A DNA stretch of 64,000 bases, taken from Haloglomus halophilum (GTDB lineage Archaea; Halobacteriota; Halobacteria; Halobacteriales; Haloarculaceae). Both the position numbers and the translations under genes were made by a program. Each line of letters opens with the position of its first letter. Within the stretch, counting starts at the first letter, position 1. The notes beneath the pieces were generated by a model. It saw only the letters and a list, made by a program, of their open reading frames with translations, had not been told where the DNA came from and made no database searches. Positions 33,259 to 41,978 of the stretch are shown piece by piece. Location: the NCBI RefSeq assembly GCF_024298885.1, contig NZ_CP101167.1, forward strand, positions 62,001 to 126,000, written 5' to 3'.

Positions 33259-33594
33259 TTACGTAAGACTATCAATCTCTTCTAGTGCCTCAGTTGCGAC
33301 GTCGCCGAGTTCACCAGCTTCTATATGTGCGTAACGCTCTCTCACCATCTCCTCGGAGTTATCCAAGTAACGAGCAGCCACCGTGTACCCAAACGCGCGG
33401 ACAAGTACCTCCCCCATCCCACGTCGACCACCGTGCGGAGCAAGATAATCGTGTTTCGGATGGTCAATTTCGATCTCTGTGGCTTTCGAGAGCCGCTGGA
33501 GAATCTATCATGCGCCGTCCGTCGTAATCGACGGCGGCCGAATGTCCTCATCGAGCGCCAGCAGGATTTTGAACGGGATTTTATATACTGCGGA
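33259..33594 (-). pseudogene. Tyrosine integrase C-terminal remnant
   Basis: The minus-strand frame ending at 33259 reads LAPHGGRRGMGEVLVRAFGY and ARYLDNSEEMVRERYAHIE: the HxxR and catalytic Tyr boxes of a haloarchaeal phage-type integrase. Going upstream it meets two consecutive in-frame stops (TGA TAG, 33505-33510); the same frame then continues to 33594, with no catalytic first Arg box. The McrB promoter now lies within it. It marks a decayed integration site at the left end of the restriction island. Confidence 0.7.
33579..33587 (+). promoter_or_regulatory. TATA box of the McrBC operon
   Basis: TTTTATATA lies 21-29 nt upstream of the ATG at 33608 (and 24-32 nt before the alternative ATG at 33611), predicting a leaderless or near-leaderless McrB message. 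Confidence 0.6.
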
Positions 33595-33607
33595 CTACCT
33601 GTATTCG

Positions 33608-34840
33608 ATGATGAGTGACTCGTCGGACGACTATACACTTGAAGATGCGAAAGACGAAGTCGGAATTCTTCGCCGTGTAACCGACGACGTCGTCGAAGCA
33701 ATCCGGAATGCAGAGAGCGAAGACGTACTGGAGTTTTTGATCGAGGACGAGAAACTCGACGTAGTCCACGACGGTGAACGTGGTCTGGGTCAGGTTCGAC
33801 GTGCCGTACTTGAGTCGCCGCTGGCCTCAGACCGTCTCAAGCGCGTCGTGAGTCTCCGCGGTGATGAAACGCCTGAAGAGATACTCGTTCCGAAAGATGT
33901 CGAACGCAACGCCAAAGTCGCGCTTGAAGCCGGGAAGCCCGTCGTCCTGTACGGACCGACCGGAACAGGGAAGACGACCTTCGCCAAGCAGCTCGCCCGT
34001 GAGACCGGCATCGGGTACGCTCTCAACACTGCGACCCCCTCGTGGACGCCGTCGGACATCATCGGCGGGATCAGCCCGGACTACACCGGTGACTCGCTAA
34101 GCTACCGGACGAAACTCGGCTGCGTGTCCGAAGCCGTTCAGCGTGCCCGCCGATTCGACGTCGAGTACGGCGTCATCCTCGACGAGATCACGCGAGCCGA
34201 CATCTCGAAGATCTTCGGTCCGCTGTACACTGCCATCGAGAACCCCCATCAGACCATCTTCGAGACCGACGAAGGCGAAACCATCGAATTGGATGAGCGA
34301 GTGAACATCATCTGTACGATGAATATGTCTGACCGGACGGTGAACGAACTCGACAACGCCATCACCCGTCGGTTCGCCATGATCGAGCTCGATGAGTACG
34401 AGGAGGACAAGCGCCGACAGCTGTTCAAAGACTGGATCACCACGCACGTCACCGACCACACGGACCTCGGAGAAAGCGAGATCCTCCGCCTATTCGAGCG
34501 GGACTACCAAGGGATCAACCACGGTCACGAATCGACGTCACAAGGGTCGATCATGCGCTTCGGCCCGATGCATTATCGCGACGTCGCCGTCTTCCTTGGC
34601 GTCGGCTGTCGAGAAGGCGGAGAGTACGAGTATGACCAGAAAGATGCGGTCGGACAGGCGTTCCGGACGTACATCGTTCCGCGACTCCTGAACGCCGCCG
34701 CATTTCCGCAGATCGAGCGAATCGCGGAACACTACCGCGCGATGAACGGCGAGTTCGAGGAGTTCGATCTAGCCCCCGCGGCTGAGCTCGCCGAACGGGA
34801 ACTCGAACAGGAACGTCGCCAGATGGGCTCCTACGAGTAA
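33608..34840 (+). CDS. mcrB: McrB-like AAA+ NTPase
   Basis: 410 residues from ATG 33608 (tandem ATGs; the second at 33611 is equally possible). Walker A GPTGTGKT at 116-123, Walker B VILDEITRADISKIFGPLYTAIE near 182, and the McrB-type sensor TMNMSDRTVNELDNAITRRF near 238. McrB is the GTP/ATP-driven translocating ring of McrBC modified-DNA restriction. The N-terminal ~100 residues lack a recognisable DNA-reading (SRA/EVE/DUF3578) domain. Stop overlaps the McrC start by one base. Confidence 0.85.
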   Translation: MMSDSSDDYTLEDAKDEVGILRRVTDDVVEAIRNAESEDVLEFLIEDEKLDVVHDGERGLGQVRRAVLESPLASDRLKRVVSLRGDETPEEILVPKDVERNAKVALEAGKPVVLYGPTGTGKTTFAKQLARETGIGYALNTATPSWTPSDIIGGISPDYTGDSLSYRTKLGCVSEAVQRARRFDVEYGVILDEITRADISKIFGPLYTAIENPHQTIFETDEGETIELDERVNIICTMNMSDRTVNELDNAITRRFAMIELDEYEEDKRRQLFKDWITTHVTDHTDLGESEILRLFERDYQGINHGHESTSQGSIMRFGPMHYRDVAVFLGVGCREGGEYEYDQKDAVGQAFRTYIVPRLLNAAAFPQIERIAEHYRAMNGEFEEFDLAPAAELAERELEQERRQMGSYE

Positions 34841-36600
34841 TGAGCACCGTTGACGAAGTTTACGAGTACGGGCAGGACACCTTCAACGTCCCCGAACGCG
34901 GGGAGATCCGGATAGAGGGCTGTCCGTCGTCCATCGGGGACCAGCTTCGTCGCGCATCTTTCACACAGCAGAGTCCCGGCGTCTTCACGAAGAGTCAAGC
35001 AGCACTCGAGGGCGAGCAGGAGTACGAAGTCGTCACAGTCACCGTAGACGGCGACGAGAACGAGGTACTCCACGTCGAAGCGACGGACATCATCGGCGTC
35101 GTGAGCCTCACACCGTCGTCGAAGGTCCAGGTCGATCCGAAGATCGACTGGGAGCACATCTTCGATATGTTGCTGGCGGTCTACGACCAGAATCGGTCAA
35201 TCGAATACCACGGGATCCCGCTGCAGGACTTCCTCTCCGACGACATCCATCTCGACGATGTCTTCGTTGTGCTGGCAATCAACTACCTCGATGGGTTAGA
35301 GACGATCCACCGGCAGGGGTACATCCGCGACTTGGTTATCCGACGGCTCGACAGTCTGGACGGGCGGGGAGAGATCGACGTCGAACAGACGCTTATGAAC
35401 CACGCGCGGGGGACGCTGGAGCCACATTGGATCCGCAACGAGACCGAGTACGACAACGCCGCGAACTCGCTACTCCACTACGCGGGGAAGACGCTGCTTC
35501 GGCTCTTTCGACAGAACTCTCACGAGAACGACCACCCTGCATACGACCGTATCTTCTCAGAGGTTCACCGAGAGGTGGAGCGCCTGGAGAGTATGGGTGT
35601 TAGCAGCGGGTTAGACCGGATGGACGCGTATCGACGCCTCTCGCTTAGCGACCTCCCGAAGCAGCGCCGGTACTACCAGAAGGCGTTCGATGTCGCCAAG
35701 GCGGTGATGTCGTCATCACTCGGCCAGCAACTCCGAGACGGCCCGCGGGAACTGGTCGTGGACTACGTTCTGAATATGGAGTCGCTGTTCGAGCAGTACT
35801 CCCAGGTCGTCATCGAGCGCGAATTCTCATACATCAAGTCCTACGACCACCTCGGCGGCCTCGACGACGTGACGCCTGTCCGGTCACCGTCCGTGAATCC
35901 GTTCGAGGGTGAGGGCCAGATCTACCATGAACCGGACCACGCGCTACAAGAGGGCGACGAGACACTAGCTGTACTGGACTCGAAATACTACGCAGAAGGC
36001 CACGACCCAGTGAAGGAGTCGCCGTCTCGGTCTCGGTTGTTCAGCTACGCCTACCTCCTGCACGCTGACCGGCTCGCGTTCCTGTGTCCGCTACTCGAAC
36101 CGAAGCGTCGCCGAGTCGCCCAGACCGGAGCCGAACTGCAGATCGTCTCACCCGAGCAGTCGTTCACTCTGGACGGATACGGCGACGTCGTCCACAACTA
36201 CCTACACGACGTCCTCGTCGAGAAATCTGCTGAACTCGAAGCCTTCCGCGCCGTCGCAGAGAATCGCCTGTGTCTCGACGGCGTCGAAGAGACTGCCCTG
36301 AGCGAAGCGACATCGATGAGCGGTCCGTTCACGTTCAAGGATACTCGGGACTTCTCGCTCCGCGTCCTCAAGGCCGCTGCCGATGAACACTCGTGGGAAG
36401 TTCGCAATCGGTACGACCTAGAGCAAGACGGTGACTGGACGCGAGAACAGATCGAGACGCGCTGTGAACAGCGCTACGAGCATACGACGACGTGCGTACC
36501 GGTGTTCTGCCGCGAGCACGGGCAGGAGTGGATCGACCTCTATTTCCTCCAGAACGGTTCCGATGAAGTGGAGAAAGAAGGACCGCTGAAACTGCTCTGA
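34840..36600 (+). CDS. mcrC: McrC-like nuclease subunit
   Basis: 586 residues. The N-terminus (VDGDENEVLHVEATDIIGVVSLTPSSKVQVDPKI) matches the McrC beta-rich domain that contacts McrB. The C-terminal part holds a PD-(D/E)XK nuclease core, with IYHEPDHAL...TLAVLDSKYYAEGHDP near 365-385 (D...D-x-K). After it comes a ~120-residue extension (FTFKDTRDFSLRVLKAAADEHSWEVRNRYDLEQDGDW) not usual in Escherichia coli McrC. Together with McrB it should cleave modified DNA. Confidence 0.8.
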   Translation: MSTVDEVYEYGQDTFNVPERGEIRIEGCPSSIGDQLRRASFTQQSPGVFTKSQAALEGEQEYEVVTVTVDGDENEVLHVEATDIIGVVSLTPSSKVQVDPKIDWEHIFDMLLAVYDQNRSIEYHGIPLQDFLSDDIHLDDVFVVLAINYLDGLETIHRQGYIRDLVIRRLDSLDGRGEIDVEQTLMNHARGTLEPHWIRNETEYDNAANSLLHYAGKTLLRLFRQNSHENDHPAYDRIFSEVHREVERLESMGVSSGLDRMDAYRRLSLSDLPKQRRYYQKAFDVAKAVMSSSLGQQLRDGPRELVVDYVLNMESLFEQYSQVVIEREFSYIKSYDHLGGLDDVTPVRSPSVNPFEGEGQIYHEPDHALQEGDETLAVLDSKYYAEGHDPVKESPSRSRLFSYAYLLHADRLAFLCPLLEPKRRRVAQTGAELQIVSPEQSFTLDGYGDVVHNYLHDVLVEKSAELEAFRAVAENRLCLDGVEETALSEATSMSGPFTFKDTRDFSLRVLKAAADEHSWEVRNRYDLEQDGDWTREQIETRCEQRYEHTTTCVPVFCREHGQEWIDLYFLQNGSDEVEKEGPLKLL

Positions 36601-36658
36601 ACAGTAGTTTCGTCCGACAGCCTCTTTATACCTGGTTTCACACTAATCAGATAGTTGA

Positions 36659-39019
36659 ATGAGTAACGAGATGACATCACATGACCCCCTTTCGAACGAT
36701 GACGGGTTCTGGGGTCTACTGCTCGGGAAGAAATATGATAAAATCCCGGAATCAGAACGGACGCTTGAAAATCTCGTATCGGACTTCTACGTTGGGCGAA
36801 CGAAACGAATTGACTCCCGGTTTGAGTCAGTCGACGACTTACTCGCAGAATTAAAGGACCGATCACCAGATCGTGCACAACAGCTTCTACTCACCATCTG
36901 GGCAGAAGAAAAATGGGCGCAAAAGAGCAGCGGTGGCAACGGTTTCCAAGTGGAAACTAATTTCGAGGACGAACTTCGACGACTCGAAGAAGAGGGTCTC
37001 TTCGTCGAAGAGTTGATTGACGGTTTTACACTGGTGTGGCCGAGCAAAGAGGTTCGTGTGACCACTCGGGAAGACGACCGTGTCCGAAGTCGCTTGTTCG
37101 AGCGCGCCCACCCACTATTCGTTCGGAAAGATGGTGGTGGTGAGGTAGAGGTACGAGGTGCAAAGAGTCGAATCAAGAAGTTCTCAAAGACCTTTACGGA
37201 TAGTGATGGAGTTGACAGAATAGAGCGATCACAAACGACTCAGCACGTCATCGATGGACTTGCGTCAATCTTCAACGATGAGATTGAAGCGCTCACACTC
37301 ACCGAGGTGGAGTTCCAACGAACCTATCTCCCCGATGGATCATCCCTGTCCCTCAGCAACCCTACGGGAGTTCGAAATGATCTCAACTCAGAAGCCGTCT
37401 TTCAGGAACTAGTCGATCTACAGAGCTTATCCGAACTGTCCCATCTCGGCTTCAACCACAACAAGACGGGGAAGAAGGTCGAGCTGAAAGTAGAGCGTGA
37501 AGAAACAGGATTTTACTTTGAGATCCAGGATCGGTACCTTCCCGAGTCAGAAAAGGAGGCAATTCGATTACTGATCGAGGACAAATTGGGCATCTCATTC
37601 GATAGCATCTATCCATATGACGTCCAGCTACGAGATTCATACATCTTCCACCAGATTCTCACTGGGGCAGTTGAGACGTATAACCGATATTTCGAGGATT
37701 TACCGGAAGAAGAACAGTCACTTCTGAACGAATTCATCGACGTAGCCGAGATTGACACATTTGAGTGTTATCGCTGTCACGAGGTATATGAGGAAGAAAA
37801 GCCGGACGAGTGCGACGAATGTGAAGGTGATAGTTTCAGGGACGACATCCGGCGGGAGGTCAGCGTTGACGATGTGGCGATCCATGAAGCAGCATTTGAG
37901 TCGCTAAAAGAGATCCGTGATACGCTTTCGGATAATGGCATCAACTTCTTGGACGTCTCAATCGATGCGTATGAGACGAAACACAACGACTACATCCGAG
38001 CCACATTCCAGGAAGTGGCAAGTGCAGGAAAAGAAGCCAACACGCACCGGTATGAGTACATCAACTATTGTCTCGGAAATGGCCGCCTTCCTCGACGAAT
38101 CAATCAATACCTGCTAAACTCGGTTCTCGTCGTTTACGGGAAAGCGTATCTCAACGGGCGAGAGCACTTCGGAACTATTGACCTACACGACCTGTTGATG
38201 ACTGATTCTCCAGAGGATCTTCTTACCTCAGCGATTCGTGACAGCAAATCCCAGTTCAGAAACCGAATTATTGGTCGGGCGGACGAAGCGTTCGAACGCC
38301 TTCAGGACCTACATCAGCGGGGTGCAGCAGGCGAATTCGACGATCTCTCACAGGAGGAGCGGAAGGAACTGAAGGAGGATTACGATTACAACGAGTTTGA
38401 ACGGGACGTATTCTATCTCCTGAAATTCATGTTCCTCTTCACCGAGCGGTGGGGTCGAGAAGGAGAGACGGAAACAGATGGCTGTCTCGTGATTCCTGAA
38501 GACGACGGTTACTTCATCGCAAGCTACGACCCGAAACTCACCTACACAAAGAAGGGATACGATCTCGATGCCGGTGAGAAGAACAAAGCTGCTTGGTACA
38601 TGGTTACGGAAAACCTCGGTGGTGCTCTCTCGGTTTCGCTCTCAGATGACGAAAACCTGGACGCTCACCTCTTCGTTTCGAATAACTTCCGAGAAGGTCA
38701 ATTCCCCTATGTCGCCTCTCGTGTACAGGAGTGGTTCGAGCAGAGTGAGGATGTGGAGAAGGAAGATATCCCAGTTGCATTCCTCCCTCTCGAATCATTG
38801 TTGTCGCTTTACGATACCTTCGACCGACACTACGATCCGATAATCGAATACCCCTCAGTGAAAGCTGCATTCAGAAGGGCATTCATAGAGAAGATCAGGA
38901 GCGGAGAGGACGGATACTCTGTTGTGGACACCGACGCCTGCGACGCCGTCGAAGAGCGAGTACTGCAGGCCTTGAAAGGGACTACCCGGAGTAGAACTCT
39001 CAAAGACCATACTGAATAG
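36659..39019 (+). CDS. Large zinc-ribbon protein with FokI-like PD-(D/E)XK motif
   Basis: 786 residues. Residues 1-360 are of unknown fold; a zinc ribbon CYRC...CDEC lies at about 370-388; helical region 400-600. Residues ~605-640 read DGCLVIPEDDGYFIASYDPKLTYTKKGYDLDAGEKNKAAWYM: D, then D-x-K, then GY.L...EK.K...Y, the motif spacing of FokI/AlwI-type nuclease domains. A TTTATA box at 36625-36630 gives it its own promoter 58 bp after McrC. Base composition is more AT-rich than McrBC. I infer a third effector or specificity subunit of the McrBC unit. Confidence 0.6.
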   Translation: MSNEMTSHDPLSNDDGFWGLLLGKKYDKIPESERTLENLVSDFYVGRTKRIDSRFESVDDLLAELKDRSPDRAQQLLLTIWAEEKWAQKSSGGNGFQVETNFEDELRRLEEEGLFVEELIDGFTLVWPSKEVRVTTREDDRVRSRLFERAHPLFVRKDGGGEVEVRGAKSRIKKFSKTFTDSDGVDRIERSQTTQHVIDGLASIFNDEIEALTLTEVEFQRTYLPDGSSLSLSNPTGVRNDLNSEAVFQELVDLQSLSELSHLGFNHNKTGKKVELKVEREETGFYFEIQDRYLPESEKEAIRLLIEDKLGISFDSIYPYDVQLRDSYIFHQILTGAVETYNRYFEDLPEEEQSLLNEFIDVAEIDTFECYRCHEVYEEEKPDECDECEGDSFRDDIRREVSVDDVAIHEAAFESLKEIRDTLSDNGINFLDVSIDAYETKHNDYIRATFQEVASAGKEANTHRYEYINYCLGNGRLPRRINQYLLNSVLVVYGKAYLNGREHFGTIDLHDLLMTDSPEDLLTSAIRDSKSQFRNRIIGRADEAFERLQDLHQRGAAGEFDDLSQEERKELKEDYDYNEFERDVFYLLKFMFLFTERWGREGETETDGCLVIPEDDGYFIASYDPKLTYTKKGYDLDAGEKNKAAWYMVTENLGGALSVSLSDDENLDAHLFVSNNFREGQFPYVASRVQEWFEQSEDVEKEDIPVAFLPLESLLSLYDTFDRHYDPIIEYPSVKAAFRRAFIEKIRSGEDGYSVVDTDACDAVEERVLQALKGTTRSRTLKDHTE

Positions 39020-39095
39020 GGTGCGGTTAATTCTGCGCCCCTTTTCGAAATAGTACGACCGGACTACATACAGGGGTGATAACCGCTGGTGAGAA

Positions 39096-39479
39096 TTAAA
39101 ACGGCGCGACGAGCCATTCTCCACCCTCTTTCCGTTCGAGTTGTGGACCAAAGACCTGCTGAAGCGAGTAGAGTTCGTCATCGTACCGAAGGTCGTAGGT
39201 CTTCCCGCTTCGGTGAAACGACCCTTCGACGACGAACTGTATCGTGGGACTTTGATACTCCAGATCGTTCGCACGCTGATCCATCTCACGGGCGAGTTCG
39301 TTCGCCAGATCCTCGTCACTCAGGGCATCCGCGAGTCCGACAACACTCACTGTCTCGGGAACATCATCTTCCTTGAGCCGCTGGAGGAACTCCTTCACGG
39401 GAATCTGGTGTTCGAAGGTCTCGTAGACACCTTCAATGACGAGATTGTACTGTCCGGGTATTTGTCCGGGGCCTGCCAT
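39096..39479 (-). CDS. Hypothetical protein
   Basis: 127 residues, ATG 39479, MAGPGQIPGQYNLVIEGVYETFEHQIPVKEFLQRLKEDD. Mixed alpha/beta with a beta-rich C-terminal half (TIQFVVEGSFHRSGKTYDLRYDDELYSLQQVFG). Not recognised. It is convergent with the nuclease gene and may be independently transcribed. Confidence 0.6.
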   Translation of the reverse strand: MAGPGQIPGQYNLVIEGVYETFEHQIPVKEFLQRLKEDDVPETVSVVGLADALSDEDLANELAREMDQRANDLEYQSPTIQFVVEGSFHRSGKTYDLRYDDELYSLQQVFGPQLERKEGGEWLVAPF

Positions 39480-39596
39480 TACCTATAACACGTCGCCGAG
39501 GGGTCAAAAAGGGGTGCGGTACCTCAATCGTCACGTCGGAGGTCTTGCGGGAATTAATGCGTCGAAGTGCGTTATACCGATCGCGGTAGTTGGGCG

Positions 39597-41726
39597 TTAG
39601 GTCGGGAGTTCAATGCCAAGCGCCTCGTCGGTGGGCGACCAGGTATGCTTGTTCTGCTCAGCGAGGCCAACGTTCTGGAGACGGCTCAGAATCGAACCTA
39701 CCTCATTTCGTTCTGTGCCGTTCGAGTTCGGTTCTTCGAACGGTGAGTCTGGAAGCTCGGTCGCGTCCCCGTGGATAACACGACGGACCGCGCCACCAGT
39801 GTTCTGGCGGAGTGCCTTGAGAACGAACTGTTCCTCCTTCGTAAGCCGGTCAATCGCGTCCGTCGGCTCTTCGATGTCTCCAAGACGTGTCTCGGGCGTC
39901 GCCCATTCGTCGAGGACAAAACCGATTATCGTCTCCTCACGGTCCTCGATATTTTCCACGGACCACTCGTCGTAGTCGTTCTGGATATCCCATTGTACCC
40001 AGAGCTTCGACTCCACGTATCCCTCATCACACTTGGTCTCGAATGTAGTGTTCCCCCACTTCGAGTTCCACGGTCTGCTCGCAAGCGTGAGATTCCCGAG
40101 TCGATCAACGTATGCGTCGTACCGCGCTTCAGGACTGGGATACTCGTCGGCATCCTCGAGGGGAAGTTCGTCGGGACTCTGTGGCCAAATGTGTTCGACC
40201 GTGTATTCGTTGCTCATCGCTTCCGTGAGCGATGGTCCACCGCGCTCACCCTTCTCGTCAGCTCGGTGTTCGTTGTAGAAGTAGAAGAGATACCGGAGGT
40301 CCTGCGAGCTCGCTTTCGAGTACAGATCCGCGGCTGAAAGGGATCGTCGGAACTGCGAGTCGTCCTCGTATCGATTCATTAGGGAGACGACTTTGCTCAC
40401 CCAGATATCGGCTGGACTGTCTTCGCTGATGTTTCGCGTGCGGACGTAGAGACTGGACTCTCCGGTGTGACTTCGATGGTTACCAATCGAGTAGACGCGG
40501 AAAATGTACGTCTCAATCGCGTTCAGGAGCTCCCGCCTGCCATCGTCATCAAGATTCGGCCACGCTTTAAGGAGCAACGGGTAGAACTTCGTCGCGTGAC
40601 GGAGACGGTGTATTCGCTGGACGAGGGTCGAAATTTCGTCATCACCGGTACAGTCTAACACCATCGATAACGCGTTAAATCCGCGTTCCAAGCTGTTGGT
40701 GTAGTCCTTGATGTATTCCAAGCACGCTCGTGGATCTTCCTGTCGAAGCTTGCGGATGTGCTCTTTCAGCTCGCTAAGGAAGGCGGGATCACTGTACTCG
40801 TCGGAGTTCGACCAGTCAAAATACGAAATGAAGTGGTAGCGCTGGACTGCATCATCGCTAATATCGGTGACGTACGGTGACTCCAGCATCGTCTGGTGGT
40901 CGTTGTACATCTCCCCGAACGATTGTCGGATTCGGCGGATGGTCGCTTGTGCCTCGCTCTCAGTATCCGCAGCGAGGTATGCCATCCGCATCAGGAACGA
41001 CTTCGTCTTGTCGAACGTAGAGAGCGACCGACCTCGGTCGTTGACGCTATCGAAGATGAGCGTCGCCTTCTCGGGGTTGGCTGCGTCGACAACGTACACC
41101 ATCAGTTCGAGTTCGAGGATGGTCTCCCAGAGTTGCTTGAGTTCCGTAGCGACGTCCACGGGATCGACATCGGGGGATGCGGTTAGATCGTCGAGTTGGT
41201 CGTCGAAGTATTCCTTCGCCTCGATCATCTTCCGCTGAGACGGGCGGTCCGGTTCGTGAACGTCGTGGCCCGTGAGTAGCCATTCGAGGTACTTGTTGTC
41301 CTCCTCGTCGAGGAGCTGAAGCTGATAGATGTTGTCCTCAACGAGAAGTGTCTCGCGCATCTCTTCGACGTCGTCGAGTATCTCGGCCTCGTGATCCGTC
41401 TCCGGTGCGATTTCCTCCAAACACTCCGTCATCGATCGAACCAGCAGCGCAAGCGAGGTGAGCCGTTGTTGGCCGTCGATAAGGAGGTTGATTGGCTTTT
41501 CTCTCGAAGAGCCGTAGCCACCGGTGCTCCCACCGCTTTCCGTTTCGTCCGTCTTCTGGATGATGATCGTCCCGAAGTAGTGCTGTTTGTCCGGCGGAAG
41601 CGTGTAGAGATCAGTCCAGAGGTCATCCCACTCCGGTTCAGTCCACGAGTAGTAGCGCTGATACTCCGGAACGTGGAACACCCCTGCTGTCGTCAGTTCC
41701 TCTAACGACTTCTTTCCCGATTCCAT
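39597..41726 (-). CDS. GmrSD-type restriction enzyme (DUF262 + DUF1524 HNH)
   Basis: 709 residues. The N-terminal DUF262 ParB/Srx-like NTPase domain carries FHVPEYQRYYSW (18-29) and LLIDGQQRLTSL (81-92). The C-terminal DUF1524 nuclease has YTVEHIWPQ near 508-516 and YVDRLGNLTLASRPWNSKWGN. Fused GmrSD enzymes are type IV systems that cut glucosylated hydroxymethylcytosine phage DNA. The last 100 residues (LTKEEQFVLKALRQNTGGAVRRV) look like a winged helix. Single-gene unit. Confidence 0.88.
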   Translation of the reverse strand: MESGKKSLEELTTAGVFHVPEYQRYYSWTEPEWDDLWTDLYTLPPDKQHYFGTIIIQKTDETESGGSTGGYGSSREKPINLLIDGQQRLTSLALLVRSMTECLEEIAPETDHEAEILDDVEEMRETLLVEDNIYQLQLLDEEDNKYLEWLLTGHDVHEPDRPSQRKMIEAKEYFDDQLDDLTASPDVDPVDVATELKQLWETILELELMVYVVDAANPEKATLIFDSVNDRGRSLSTFDKTKSFLMRMAYLAADTESEAQATIRRIRQSFGEMYNDHQTMLESPYVTDISDDAVQRYHFISYFDWSNSDEYSDPAFLSELKEHIRKLRQEDPRACLEYIKDYTNSLERGFNALSMVLDCTGDDEISTLVQRIHRLRHATKFYPLLLKAWPNLDDDGRRELLNAIETYIFRVYSIGNHRSHTGESSLYVRTRNISEDSPADIWVSKVVSLMNRYEDDSQFRRSLSAADLYSKASSQDLRYLFYFYNEHRADEKGERGGPSLTEAMSNEYTVEHIWPQSPDELPLEDADEYPSPEARYDAYVDRLGNLTLASRPWNSKWGNTTFETKCDEGYVESKLWVQWDIQNDYDEWSVENIEDREETIIGFVLDEWATPETRLGDIEEPTDAIDRLTKEEQFVLKALRQNTGGAVRRVIHGDATELPDSPFEEPNSNGTERNEVGSILSRLQNVGLAEQNKHTWSPTDEALGIELPT

Positions 41727-41978
41727 ATGGTCGTGTGTTCAGAGGAGGTAGAAAGTTCCCGGGGTGGTATTCGCTCCAACAGCGTACCTCGGTCAGCCAT
41801 CCAAAGCTCTATTTCACGGCGTGGCTAATCAACTATCGAGCGCAACGGTGCTGCGTAGAGCCTGTGTGACCATATCCCGGAAGCCTGGCGGTGCAAGTCA
41901 AGAGGCGTCAAAGACGGACGTGGGCACAGGAAACGCACCGATTTTTCGATTCTACGGTACGGAGAGCTGCTACCGGGC

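Noticed and set aside
41727-41978. Possible gene in the 252-bp gap between GmrSD and the methyltransferase
   Set aside because: The only frame (41764-41985, +) runs into the methyltransferase 3' end and has no haloarchaeal composition; nothing supported.
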